DNA from: Phycisphaeraceae bacterium
GTDB lineage: Bacteria > Planctomycetota > Phycisphaerae > Phycisphaerales > UBA1924
Direction: 5' to 3'
Assembly: GCA_019636625.1 (NCBI GenBank)
Contig: JAHBXE010000010.1
Span: forward strand, 62,001-126,000
Length of the DNA: 64,000 bases
Every line of letters begins with the position of its first letter. The stretch's first letter is position 1. Positions 9,620 through 18,295 of the stretch are shown piece after piece. The translations under genes and the position numbers were made by a program. The notes beneath the pieces were generated by a model that saw only the letters and a program-made list of their open reading frames with translations, made no database searches and was not told the origin of the DNA.

Positions 9620-10159
9620 CTAGCGTTCGACGTCCACGCCCCGGCATTTCGGGATCAGGATTCGCTCGACGCGGCTGTTGCCCTTGGCGTCATGCCCGAA
9701 GACCTTGTCGGCGTAGGCCGAGATCTGCCGGCTGATCGTGACCAGGTCCGGCTCCTTCAAGTGGCTGTGCTGCGCCCGGCGCACGATTTGCGCGATGCCT
9801 TCCTGGATCTCCGAGGCACGCTTCTCGAGCTGCTCGTTGATGTGCTCCTCGTTCTTCCGGGCCGTCTTCAGCACGATGCGCATGTCCCACAACCACACCC
9901 GCCCGGTCTGCATGTTCTGGAACTTGTCGTCGATCAGCTCGATCTCGACCGTTTCCTTGGCCGCCGCCTCATCCTGTCCGTGCAGCTCTGTCTCCGCGAC
10001 GACCGGCTTGGGGCTGGTCATCCCGATCAGCATGTACACGCCCGCCGCTTCCGCCACCATGATCCCCGCGATCAGCCCGATCGTCTTGACCGGCGGCTTC
10101 TTCTTCGCGGGCGCGGCGTCTTTCTGCTGTTCCGGTGCTGCCTTGCGTTCCTCGGCCAT
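9620..10159 (-). CDS. fliL: FliL-like stator-associated protein
   Basis: Start set at the ATG at 10159 (MAEERKAAPEQQ), giving 179 residues. A Lys/Ala/Pro-rich cytoplasmic tail of about 25 residues is followed by a transmembrane helix (TIGLIAGIMVAEAAGVYML) and a periplasmic domain with the FliL-like pattern WLWDMRIVLKTA...INEQLEKRASEIQEGI...ISAYADKVFG...VERILIPK. FliL stabilises the stator around the motor. It sits downstream of a MotA-like gene and upstream of fliN, consistent with a stator/switch subcluster. Sequence divergence is high. Confidence 0.78.
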   Translation of the reverse strand: MAEERKAAPEQQKDAAPAKKKPPVKTIGLIAGIMVAEAAGVYMLIGMTSPKPVVAETELHGQDEAAAKETVEIELIDDKFQNMQTGRVWLWDMRIVLKTARKNEEHINEQLEKRASEIQEGIAQIVRRAQHSHLKEPDLVTISRQISAYADKVFGHDAKGNSRVERILIPKCRGVDVER

Positions 10160-10327
10160 GACAATGCCCCCTGATTCGCGGAATGCCCCCGGCGGTGTAG
10201 ACCGGGTCCGCATTCCAAACTTCCAATTCAGGGCTCGCCACGTCGAGCCAGCTCGGCAGATGTCGCCCCGGGCCGGACGCTACATCCCGCAAGGTCTTCC
10301 TCACTCGGGTTATGGGGTGGGATACGT

Positions 10328-11002
10328 CTACGCCGCGGCGGCCGCGGGAACGCCTTCCCGCCGTGGCAGCATGGCGTTCAAGGCAGCGCGGACGGCGCTC
10401 CCATCCCGCGAGGCGCCGATCATGCACACGGCCTCAATCACGAGAAGGCCGTGAAAGGTCCGCGCCGCGATCGCCTCGGCCCGACGTCCGAAGACAAGAT
10501 TGGCACCGATAAGCACGATCCCCGCCGGAACGGCGGCCGCGCTGAGCACCATGGGCACCGTCGCCGCTTCCACGCTGGCCACCATCCACCACGCCGCTCC
10601 GCAGGCAGCGCCAAGACCGAGCAGCCCGACCGTCCCGACGAGCAGGGTCATCAGCAGGGCCGAGCCAGCCCCTGACCCACCCGGACCATGGTCGACTTCG
10701 GTCAGCAGCGTGTCGCGGACTTCATGAACCGCACGCCCCGAGGCCAGCAGCTCGACCCCGCGGGCCAGGCCCGGAAGACTCGATGTGGCGGCCTCCCTCT
10801 CAATGCTGAGAAGCCCTCGACGCAGCGCGGCATCCGCCAGCGCGGCCAGTTGTTCAACCACCTCGCCCGAATCCCCCGGCGATCCTGCCCGCCACAGGCG
10901 GTCAACCCCGAGCCAGCGGGCGAGAAGGATCGAAGCCCCGCACAGCCCGGCGGAGACGACGAGCATCGCGAGCAGGAAGGGTGTGTCCGAGGCGTGGATC
11001 AT
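10328..11002 (-). CDS. MotA-like stator subunit, divergent
   Basis: 224 residues. Two hydrophobic segments at the N terminus are followed by a cytoplasmic stretch with the MotA/TolQ-type pattern QLAALADAALRRGLLSIE...LPGLARGVELLASGRAVHEVRDTL. Two more membrane helices lie at about 105-165, then VFGRRAEAIAARTFHGLLVIEA, as in MotA. The usual proline-containing PxxGxxGT motif of the third helix reads LMTLLVGTVGLLG here, so the key proline seems missing. It lies 9 bases after flgE. motB, normally the partner, is not in the window. It may be a diverged stator or a MotA-like structural relative. Confidence 0.62.
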   Translation of the reverse strand: MIHASDTPFLLAMLVVSAGLCGASILLARWLGVDRLWRAGSPGDSGEVVEQLAALADAALRRGLLSIEREAATSSLPGLARGVELLASGRAVHEVRDTLLTEVDHGPGGSGAGSALLMTLLVGTVGLLGLGAACGAAWWMVASVEAATVPMVLSAAAVPAGIVLIGANLVFGRRAEAIAARTFHGLLVIEAVCMIGASRDGSAVRAALNAMLPRREGVPAAAAA

Positions 11003-11011
11003 CCGGAGTCA

Positions 11012-12763
11012 TTATCGGCCGAGAACGAGGAGCTGTTGAAGGAGTTCGTCCGCCGTCCGGACGATGCGGGACGCCGCGGAATAGCCGGTGGATGTCTGGA
11101 TCATCTCGATGAACTCGGTCCCGAGGTCAACGTTCGATTGCTCGAGCGCCCCCCCGATGATCCGGCCGGTCCCGAGACTGCCGGGCTCGGCGATGACCGG
11201 GGAGCCGCTGTTGAGCCCGACGCGGAACAGGTTGTCGCCCACATCCTCGAGCCCTTCGATGTTGTTGAACGTGGCCAGCGCCACCTGCCCGAGCGTGCGA
11301 GAGAGGCCATTGGTGAACGCGCCGATGATCAGGCCGTTCTCCTCCACGCCGAAGGCCGCGAGCGTGCCGAGCGGGTAGCCGTCCTGATAGGTTGAGGCGA
11401 TGGCGGACTGCGTCGCGGACAACGCCGTGATCCGGTCCGCGCCTTCCGACAGCAGCAGGTTGAACGTGAGCGGCGTCGCCGCGCCCGTGTTCGCCCGATC
11501 GATGCCCACCGTGATCGGCGTGGTGGACTGCAACTGACCGAGCGTGTCGAACCGAACCAGGCCCGTCGCGAGATTGGAAGACAGATCGGTGTCGTCGGGC
11601 GAGTCGGCGAAGTACCGCCATGTCGTCCCGTTCGAATCCTTGCCCTCGAGCACGAAGCTCATGTCGAGCGTGATGGGCGTCCCCAGCGAGTCGTAGACCA
11701 CGGTCGAGGTCCGCACCGATTCCCCGGTCGCCGTGCCCGCCGTCGTCGTCACGAACGGGTTGCGCACGAACTGCCCGCCGCTGTCCAGCACGCGGATATC
11801 CGTCGTTTCGATCTCCAGGCTGTTCACGGTTCCGACATTGCCCGTGATGGTCAGCAACCCGGTCAGCGAGTCCAGCGTCACACCCGCCGGCAGCGCGCCC
11901 GTCGGAGGGTCCGCCGCGGCGTTGAGCCCCAGCGCCTGGCCGAGGAACGTCATCAGATCCGCGACGGTCGAGGTGCCGAGAATCGGGAACCTCGCTTCCG
12001 GGATGACCCGCGTGCCCCGCTCCGCCCCTCTCACTTCGATGACCTGCCCCGGGCTGAAGAGCGGCACGGACGGCGCCAGCGGATCGGCCACTTCGAGCAG
12101 GAAGCTCGTCGGTTCGATCACATTCGGCGCCGTCGGCGGGAACAGCGCCCCCGGGATGACCGAGAGCCCCGTCGAAGTCGTGCCCCCCAGCGTTGTCGTC
12201 GAGCCCGTCGTGGCCACGGCGCCCGAGGCGTTGAGATTCCCCGCGAACCTCGCGTTCCGCGTCGCCTGCGCCACGCTCAGGCTCCCCACCGGGATGTTCA
12301 GCGGCGAGAGGGCCCCGGTCTGGACCTGGAAGTCCCCATCCACGCCAAAGCCCATCAGCACGTTGCCGTTGATATCCACAAGATTGTTATCCCGGTCCTG
12401 GCGGAACGCCCCGGCCCGCGTGTAGAACTGGTCCACGCCCCGCCGGACAACGAACAGCCCCTTGCCGTCGATCGCCATGTCTCGCGCATCGCCGGTGGGG
12501 GAGATCACGCCATTGCCGAAGTTCCGCTGCGTCCCCGCCACCTCCACCCCCATCCCGATCTGGAACGGGTTGGTCCCACCCGTGTCGGTCGTCGGCGCCG
12601 TCCCGTCTCGCGGCGTCAGGCTGAACTGCGTCTGGAACATCATCCGGCTCGCCTTGAACGCGGTGGTGTTCGCGTTGGCAATGTTGTTGCCGATCACGTC
12701 CAGCTTGCGGGCGTTCGCGTTCAGCCCCGTAAGCCCCGTCATCAATGCCGTCAGACTCGCCAT
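11012..12763 (-). CDS. flgE: FlgE, flagellar hook protein
   Basis: 583 residues, longer than the 400-residue enteric protein, as is common where the central variable domains are expanded. The N-terminal axial motif is clear (LTALMTGLTGLNANARKLDV, then GNNIANANTTAFKASR), as is the C-terminal heptad motif NVDLGTEFIEMIQTSTGYSA with adjoining SRIVRTADELLQQL. The first ~30 residues serve as the export signal. It lies downstream of flgD and the TIGR02530 protein, the order also seen in Firmicutes. Confidence 0.95.
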   Translation of the reverse strand: MASLTALMTGLTGLNANARKLDVIGNNIANANTTAFKASRMMFQTQFSLTPRDGTAPTTDTGGTNPFQIGMGVEVAGTQRNFGNGVISPTGDARDMAIDGKGLFVVRRGVDQFYTRAGAFRQDRDNNLVDINGNVLMGFGVDGDFQVQTGALSPLNIPVGSLSVAQATRNARFAGNLNASGAVATTGSTTTLGGTTSTGLSVIPGALFPPTAPNVIEPTSFLLEVADPLAPSVPLFSPGQVIEVRGAERGTRVIPEARFPILGTSTVADLMTFLGQALGLNAAADPPTGALPAGVTLDSLTGLLTITGNVGTVNSLEIETTDIRVLDSGGQFVRNPFVTTTAGTATGESVRTSTVVYDSLGTPITLDMSFVLEGKDSNGTTWRYFADSPDDTDLSSNLATGLVRFDTLGQLQSTTPITVGIDRANTGAATPLTFNLLLSEGADRITALSATQSAIASTYQDGYPLGTLAAFGVEENGLIIGAFTNGLSRTLGQVALATFNNIEGLEDVGDNLFRVGLNSGSPVIAEPGSLGTGRIIGGALEQSNVDLGTEFIEMIQTSTGYSAASRIVRTADELLQQLLVLGR

Positions 12764-12798
12764 CGCTGATGCTCCGAAACAAAGGAGACACCCACGCC

Positions 12799-13275
12799 TC
12801 AGGCGCGGGCCACGCCCTTCGACCCCAGCGCCTTGAGCAGCGTCTGGCCGCCGACTTCCGCCGCGCCACCCACCCCCGCCGTTCCCGTGGCGACCGGCGG
12901 CACCTCGACCACCGCATCAATCCCGGTGATCACGCCCACTTTCGACAGATCCACCACGCCCGTCACTTCCCGCATCGCCACGTCAAGCCGGATCGCCATC
13001 CCGTCCATCTTCACCAGCGCCCGCGTGGCGCCCTGCGACTCGGCCAGGTCCGCCGCCGCCGACAACCGCTTGATCTGGTCCTCGGAAAAGTTCACACCGG
13101 CGCCGCGTGCCACTTTCACCTCGCGCCCGCTCGCCAACTGCCCGGATCTCGCCATGTGGAGCAGCTTCGAAAAGTCCAGCGCCCCCGCGGCCGCCGCCCG
13201 CTCCGGCGCCGCCGCGACACCGGGCGTCGCCTGCGACGAGAGAACCTTCAGCAGATCCGCGCTGGACGAGGTCAT
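12799..13275 (-). CDS. Flagellar operon protein, TIGR02530 family
   Basis: 158 residues. After an Ala-rich N terminus with FSKLL, the conserved core runs from about residue 60: VNFSEDQIKRLSAAADLAES, then ALVKMDGMAIRLDVAMREVTGVVD and VITGIDAVV. This matches the small protein conserved between flgD and flgE in Firmicutes and other phyla, from memory of the family. Its role is not well defined; a hook-assembly accessory is likely from position. The ATG overlaps the flgD stop by four bases. Confidence 0.82.
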   Translation of the reverse strand: MTSSSADLLKVLSSQATPGVAAAPERAAAAGALDFSKLLHMARSGQLASGREVKVARGAGVNFSEDQIKRLSAAADLAESQGATRALVKMDGMAIRLDVAMREVTGVVDLSKVGVITGIDAVVEVPPVATGTAGVGGAAEVGGQTLLKALGSKGVARA

Positions 13276-13709
13276 GCCGCCGCCCCCGTGGTGGCCGCCG
13301 GCGCCCCCAGGACTTCATCCATCAGTTGCACGGGCACGCGCGCCCCGGACTCCAGGTTCAACACCGCGCCATAGTCGGTACGCGACACGCTCTTGACCGT
13401 CCCCTCCACGCGCATCAGGTTCTCGCTCAGCCCGCTCACCCGCTTGCCGATCAGCCCCGCGGCGGATGTCCACTCCTGCTGCCCGACCAGTTGCTGCAGC
13501 TTGTCCGTCAGGTCGATGCTCGACTGAATCGAACGGATCGTGGAGATCTGCTCCAGCAGCGCCTTGGAGTCGCTGGGCGCCAGCGGGTCCTGGTTGGTGA
13601 GTTCCGTGAAGATGATCTTCACGAACTGCGAGCTGTCGAGCGCGCCGAACGCGTTCGACGCCGACGTCAGCGGCTTCTGGGCCGCCGACAGCGCATCCAT
13701 TCCCGCCAT
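13272..13709 (-). CDS. flgD: FlgD, hook-capping scaffold protein
   Basis: 145 residues, a short FlgD. I chose the ATG at 13709 because GGAGG lies eight bases upstream; the ATG at 13724 would place this ribosome site inside the gene. The N-terminal domain has the family pattern FVKIIFTELTNQDPLAPSDS, followed by LLEQISTIRSIQSSIDL. A small C-terminal beta region (LIGKRVSGLSENLMRVEGTV) replaces the larger Ig/TUDOR domains of enteric FlgD. FlgD caps the growing hook. It lies 37 bases after fliK. Confidence 0.92.
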   Translation of the reverse strand: MAGMDALSAAQKPLTSASNAFGALDSSQFVKIIFTELTNQDPLAPSDSKALLEQISTIRSIQSSIDLTDKLQQLVGQQEWTSAAGLIGKRVSGLSENLMRVEGTVKSVSRTDYGAVLNLESGARVPVQLMDEVLGAPAATTGAAA

Positions 13710-13746
13710 GGCGGAGTCCTCCATGGATCAGCGCGATACCCGACCG

Positions 13747-15009
13747 CTACGCGATCGCATCTATCGCAAGACGAACCACCCGGGCTCCGCCCGACATTTC
13801 GGCCCCGGCTCCAGCCGTGGACCACGACAAGTCTTCGCTCCGCGAGTGGATGCCGGCCTTCTCGGGCGTGGCGTCCGTGCCCCGCCCATCGGCGTCGTGC
13901 CTCTGGCCGCGTGCATCCTCGCCGACGGCTCCACCGCCGGGGTTCTGGGCTCCGCCCTGCTGCCAGGTCTCCGCCTGGTCCTCGGCCTTCGCGTCCTGCG
14001 TCGGCCGTTGGCTCACCTCAACGGTGAGCGAGTCCACGTTCAGGCCCCGGGCTTCCAGCGCGGAGCGCAGCGCGGACAACCTCGAACCAAGCAACTGCTG
14101 TGCCTGATCACTCTCCACCTCGAACGCCGCGGCGACCTGGCCCGGCTTCAAGTCCATCCGGATCGTCAGCTCACCCAGCGCCTCGGGCTGAAGCCGCATC
14201 GTCAGCGAGCCGCCATTTTGCCGCAATACCGCGGCGAATCCCCGTTCGAGCTGCTCCGCAAACTCCACATCCCGGTCCCGGGCTGCTTGGGCGGGCGCCC
14301 GTTGCGAAACACTCGAACCGGACGGCTTTGATGCCGCCGCGGGCGCAGAAACGACTCGCAGGTTCGTGCGCAGCGGCGCGGGTTGTGCCCGTTCCAACCC
14401 TGCCACCGGACCGGCCTTTCCCATCCGCCCCACCACCGACGAGGCAACCGCCACGGGCGGCAACGACGCACTCTGCAACGGCCTGGCGGGTGGAATCGTC
14501 GGTCCAGGAGCCGACGCGGCGATCGGCGCGGCGACCGTGGCGCGGCCCGCACTGCTCGCATTCGCAGGCCTTGCCGTATTCTCCGCCCCCGCCTGGACTT
14601 CACGCGATTCCCGCCGATCAGCCGGCCGCGAATCAGACGGCGTCTCGCCGCCGGGCGCTCGGGATGTTCGCGAAGGTACCGATGGCTCTCCCATGCGACT
14701 CGGATTCGTCAGATCCTGCGTCGCCGCGGCGACGGTCTCCTTCGGCTGCCCGCGCGAGCCAAGCTCGGCGACAGCGACCTGCGTTGGGTCCGCCGAAGCG
14801 CCAGGGCGCTTCGCGATGCGCTTGCGATCTTCCGTGCCACCCCGCCCCAGGTCCACGGCCCGGCCCGACCCGGACGGCGATGGGGCTTCGGCTGCGCCCA
14901 AGGATCCGATCAGGGAAGCGAACGGCTGCGCTTCTTGGCGCAAGTCCGGCGGGCCAAACGTGCCGGGGCGTGGGGCTTGTCCGTCGGAAACAACTTCAAG
15001 GGCTGGCAT
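13747..15009 (-). CDS. fliK: FliK, hook-length control protein
   Basis: 420 residues. The long, low-complexity N-terminal region rich in Pro, Ala, Ser and Arg is typical of a secreted molecular ruler. The C-terminal Flg_hook domain lies at about 270-345, with the pattern LTMRLQPEALGELTIRMDLK followed by VAAAFEVESDQAQQLL and L..LRSALEARGLNVDSLTVEV. FliK senses hook length and triggers the FlhB switch. Its ATG directly follows the stop of the upstream YlxF-like gene (TGAATG). The last ~60 residues are polar and variable. Confidence 0.9.
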   Translation of the reverse strand: MPALEVVSDGQAPRPGTFGPPDLRQEAQPFASLIGSLGAAEAPSPSGSGRAVDLGRGGTEDRKRIAKRPGASADPTQVAVAELGSRGQPKETVAAATQDLTNPSRMGEPSVPSRTSRAPGGETPSDSRPADRRESREVQAGAENTARPANASSAGRATVAAPIAASAPGPTIPPARPLQSASLPPVAVASSVVGRMGKAGPVAGLERAQPAPLRTNLRVVSAPAAASKPSGSSVSQRAPAQAARDRDVEFAEQLERGFAAVLRQNGGSLTMRLQPEALGELTIRMDLKPGQVAAAFEVESDQAQQLLGSRLSALRSALEARGLNVDSLTVEVSQRPTQDAKAEDQAETWQQGGAQNPGGGAVGEDARGQRHDADGRGTDATPEKAGIHSRSEDLSWSTAGAGAEMSGGARVVRLAIDAIA

Positions 15010-15702
15010 TCAGGGCGAACCTCCGAGACCCGCGACAGAAACGCCGCGGGTCCGGAGTCGCTCCAGCAAGTCGGCTGCCACCTTGGGATCGGCCTTGACG
15101 AACTCATCCATCACTTTCGTGCGCGTCCGCTCCTGCATGGCGTCGAGGTACGACACCACCTGGTCCACCTGCTGCTGATCGATCAGCGTCTGCAGCGTGG
15201 CCTTGGCCTTGTCTGCTTTCAGGCCCTCGATCGTCGCGAGGGCCTTGCGGAACTGCTCATCGCTCTCGGTCTTGATGACAACTTCGCGGGCCTGCTGGAA
15301 GTCCTTGCGCTCCTTCTCGAACGCCGACTTCTGCTCATCCAGCGCCGACCGCTCGCGCCGCAGCGTATCCCGCAGCGTTTCGACATCCCGCCGCATCATC
15401 TCCAGGCGTGCCATGTCGATCTGGCTCTGCTCCTGTTTGAGCAGCAACGCATCGGCGCCGGTGACGGGCGGCGTGCCCACCTTCGCCTGCTCCTGCGCGA
15501 CTTTGGCCTCCCGCTCCGCCTGTTCCTTCGCCAGCGCCGCCTTCGTCGCCCGCTGCCCCGCCGTCTCGCTCAGCAGCACGCGGATCTCCCGCATCCGCTC
15601 CGCATCCAGACGCCCCGTCGAGTTCAGGTACAGCACAATGCCGACCAGCGCCAGCAGATTCGCCACCGCCGCCACCGACAACACCGACCAGATCGTCTTC
15701 AT
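15010..15702 (-). CDS. YlxF/MotE-like membrane coiled-coil protein
   Basis: 230 residues. An N-terminal membrane anchor (about 6-27) is followed by a long charged coiled coil (about 40-165) and a C-terminal MgtE-N-like helical bundle (LATIEGLKADKAKATLQTLI, then VSYLDAMQERTRTKVMDEF and AADLLERLR). This domain resembles the FliG middle region and is found in YlxF and MotE, which are encoded beside fliJ in many bacteria and act at the motor or export apparatus. ATGA overlap with fliJ upstream; fliK follows directly. Confidence 0.72.
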   Translation of the reverse strand: MKTIWSVLSVAAVANLLALVGIVLYLNSTGRLDAERMREIRVLLSETAGQRATKAALAKEQAEREAKVAQEQAKVGTPPVTGADALLLKQEQSQIDMARLEMMRRDVETLRDTLRRERSALDEQKSAFEKERKDFQQAREVVIKTESDEQFRKALATIEGLKADKAKATLQTLIDQQQVDQVVSYLDAMQERTRTKVMDEFVKADPKVAADLLERLRTRGVSVAGLGGSP

Positions 15703-16169
15703 GCCGCTTCACCTCCGGCCGGCCCGAAGCCGACCTCCACGCCCGCTCGCATCACCGCCAGCTCATCCAGCGCGGCGGCCTCGGCCTTGTCCTGCGCGTG
15801 CTTCCATTCCTCGTACCGCCGCTCGCGGAGCAGTTCCACGGCTTTCCGCTGCCGCGATGCCTCCAGAAGCGCCGCCCGGGCCGCCTCCAGCCGCTTGTGG
15901 ACGCCCGCCAACTCCAGCACCGCCCGCTGCGCCCGCGAGGTGAGCCGCCCGGCGACGGCGTACTGCTGCCGCGCTGCCCGCAGGTCCGAACCCTCCAGCA
16001 TCGCCCGGAGCGTCGCCCGCTCCTGCACCAGGCTCTCCTGGCACTGCCGGATGACATCCTCCAGCGCCACGCGCTGCGCCTCCAGCTCCGCCACCACGAT
16101 CTGCCGGTCGCGCTCCACCCGTTCCCGGAGGTCCAGCACGGCCTGCAACTCGAACCGAAACCGGGCCAC
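15699..16169 (-). CDS. fliJ: FliJ, export chaperone and ATPase stalk
   Basis: 156 residues, almost entirely helical and charged. It begins MARFRFELQAVLDLRERVER, the standard FliJ opening (F.F.L..VL..R). The rest is a two-helix coiled coil rich in Glu, Arg and Ala. FliJ forms the central stalk of the FliI ATPase ring and ferries export chaperones. It starts three bases after fliI ends and overlaps the next gene by four, so it is firmly embedded in the operon. Confidence 0.9.
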   Translation of the reverse strand: MARFRFELQAVLDLRERVERDRQIVVAELEAQRVALEDVIRQCQESLVQERATLRAMLEGSDLRAARQQYAVAGRLTSRAQRAVLELAGVHKRLEAARAALLEASRQRKAVELLRERRYEEWKHAQDKAEAAALDELAVMRAGVEVGFGPAGGEAA

Positions 16170-16172
16170 GCG

Positions 16173-17570
16173 CTACCTCCTTCCCGCCGGCTTGGCGGCC
16201 AGCCGCCGGCGCAGCGATTCGCCGGACTCCATCGCGATCTTCACCATCTCGTCCCGCGCCTGCGCAAAGGGTGTGGACTCGCCCTTGCCCTGCCGGAGAA
16301 GGTCAAGCACGCGCGGGCGGAACTCGATCGCCACATCCACCTCGGGGTTGCTCCCCGCCGCGTACGCCCCGATCTGGATCAGGTCCTCCGCATCGCGGTA
16401 CGCCGCCAGCAGCCGCATGACCTGCTGCCTCGCGGCGATGTGCGTCTTGTCGCACACATCGTCCGCGACTCGGCTGATCGAGTCGAGCACATCCACCGCC
16501 GGGAAGTGGGCTCGCTGCGCCAACTTCCGCGACAGGATGATGTGCCCGTCGAGCACGCCCCGGGCCGCATCCGCGATCGGCTCGGTCATGTCGTCCCCCT
16601 CGACCAGCACCGTGTACAGCCCCGTGATCGACCCCCCGGCGCCGCCGCGCTCCACCGCCCCCGCCCGCTCGAGCAGCGCAGGCAGCATCGCGAACACGCT
16701 CGGCGTGTACCCCTTGGTCGCCGGCGGCTCGCCGATCGAAAGCCCAACCTGCCGCTGCGCGTGCGCAAACCGCGTGACCGAATCCATCATCAGAAGCACG
16801 TTCCGACCCGCATCCCGGAAACGCTCCGCCACGGTGCACGCCAGCAACGCCGCGCGGATCCGCAGCAGCGGCGATTCATCGCTGGTCGCCACCACCACGA
16901 CGGACTTGGCCCGCCCATCCGGCCCCAGCGTGTGCTCCAGAAAGTCCTTCACCTCACGCCCACGCTCACCGATCAGGGCAATCACGTTCACATCCGCCGA
17001 ACTCGATCGCGCAATCGTTCCCAGCAGCGTCGACTTGCCCACGCCGGGGCCAGAGAAGATCCCCACCCGCTGCCCGCGCCCCAGCGTCGTCATCAGGTCG
17101 ATCGCCCGAACCCCGGAATACAGCGGCTCCGAGATCCTCCGCCGCTCCATCGCCGAGATCGGCGCCGGAATCAACGGCCGAGCCTCCGTCTCGCGGATCG
17201 GACCAAGGCCGTCCAGCGGCGTGCCCAGCCCGTTCACCACCCGCCCCAGCATCCTCGCCCCCACCGGCGCCGCCATCCCGCCCCGCCCCATCGGCTCCCC
17301 CACCACCTCATCCCCCACCCGCAGGCCGAGCGACGACCCCAGCAGCATCACAATTGTGTGCCGGCTGTCAAACCCGACCACCTCGCCCCACACCCGTCCC
17401 GCTTCCTTCCCCGCTCCCCCCCCTTGCCCGCGAATGCTCACCAGCGCCCCCGCCGGCAGCGGGAGCGACTCCACCATCACCGACAGTCCCTTCAAGGCCG
17501 CGATCCGGCCCGAGATCCGCATCGGCTCCAGACACGCCAGCGTCCCAAGCTCCGGCGCGAGCACGCTCAC
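16173..17570 (-). CDS. fliI: FliI, flagellar export ATPase
   Basis: 465 residues. P-loop SGPGVGKST at 173-181, with the family motifs VRAIDLMTTLGRGQRVGIFS, the Walker B-like VLLMMDSVTRFAHAQRQVGL and the catalytic/assembly region GEPPATKGYTPSVFAMLPALLER. FliI resembles F1-ATPase beta subunits and energises substrate unfolding at the FlhA/FlhB gate. It overlaps fliH by four bases upstream, and FliH is its known negative regulator and tether. Full length with no missing motif. Confidence 0.97.
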   Translation of the reverse strand: MSVLAPELGTLACLEPMRISGRIAALKGLSVMVESLPLPAGALVSIRGQGGGAGKEAGRVWGEVVGFDSRHTIVMLLGSSLGLRVGDEVVGEPMGRGGMAAPVGARMLGRVVNGLGTPLDGLGPIRETEARPLIPAPISAMERRRISEPLYSGVRAIDLMTTLGRGQRVGIFSGPGVGKSTLLGTIARSSSADVNVIALIGERGREVKDFLEHTLGPDGRAKSVVVVATSDESPLLRIRAALLACTVAERFRDAGRNVLLMMDSVTRFAHAQRQVGLSIGEPPATKGYTPSVFAMLPALLERAGAVERGGAGGSITGLYTVLVEGDDMTEPIADAARGVLDGHIILSRKLAQRAHFPAVDVLDSISRVADDVCDKTHIAARQQVMRLLAAYRDAEDLIQIGAYAAGSNPEVDVAIEFRPRVLDLLRQGKGESTPFAQARDEMVKIAMESGESLRRRLAAKPAGRR

Positions 17571-18295
17571 GGCGACCCCTCGCCCCCGTCCGCCGGGATC
17601 AACGCTTCGATGATCCGCTCCAGTTGCGTGCCGATCGAGGCGTCAACCTCCGCCGGCCCCGCCGTTCCCTGCATCGTCGCCACCACCGATCCCCGCTCCA
17701 GCCCGCTCGACTCGACGACTTCGATATGCCGCGACTGGCCGAACCGCTTGACCACTTCCGGCACGATCCGATCCACGATGGCACGGTCCTCCGGGTGCAC
17801 GCGAACCTCGACCCGTGTCGCCGCCGCGGTCCGCTCCAGCACGGCGCGGAGCTGATCCCCCACAACCTCCGGGTTCACCTCGATCACCCGCCGCGTGACG
17901 ATCCGTCCCATCTCAACCGCGAGACGCAGGACGTCTTCCTTCGCCTTCAGGTACATCGCATCCCGTTCGGCCTCCAACCGCCGCAACCCATCCAACCACG
18001 CCCCTTCGAGTCGCGCCAGCCGCTCGCGAAACTCCGCCAGCGCCGCCTCCTTCCCCGCGGCCTCTCCTTCAATCCTTCCTTCCTGCAGGCCCCGTCCGTA
18101 CCCTTCCGCGCGCCCGACTTCCCGCGCATCCGACAGCAGCCTCTCCCGCTCCGCCTTCGCCTCGGCCACGAGGCGCGCGGCCTCCTCCCGGGCGCGGGCC
18201 TTGATCGCCTCGCCCTGGCGCGACAGATCGCCAAGATCGAGGACAATCGCCTCGCGCATCGACCGTGCCGCGTTCGCCTGCCGGATGAGCGCCAC
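17567..18295 (-). CDS. fliH: FliH, negative regulator and tether of FliI
   Basis: 242 residues beginning with GTG immediately after the fliG stop (TAA then GTG). A central coiled coil rich in Glu/Ala/Arg (about 40-120) is followed by a FliH/V-ATPase E-like C-terminal domain with LAVEMGRIVTRRVIEVNPEVV, then VRVHPEDRAIVDRIVPEV. FliH links FliI to the C-ring through FliN. An alternative start at Met-13 (18259) is possible. The last residues are Gly/Asp/Glu-rich. Confidence 0.9.
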   Translation of the reverse strand: MALIRQANAARSMREAIVLDLGDLSRQGEAIKARAREEAARLVAEAKAERERLLSDAREVGRAEGYGRGLQEGRIEGEAAGKEAALAEFRERLARLEGAWLDGLRRLEAERDAMYLKAKEDVLRLAVEMGRIVTRRVIEVNPEVVGDQLRAVLERTAAATRVEVRVHPEDRAIVDRIVPEVVKRFGQSRHIEVVESSGLERGSVVATMQGTAGPAEVDASIGTQLERIIEALIPADGGEGSP

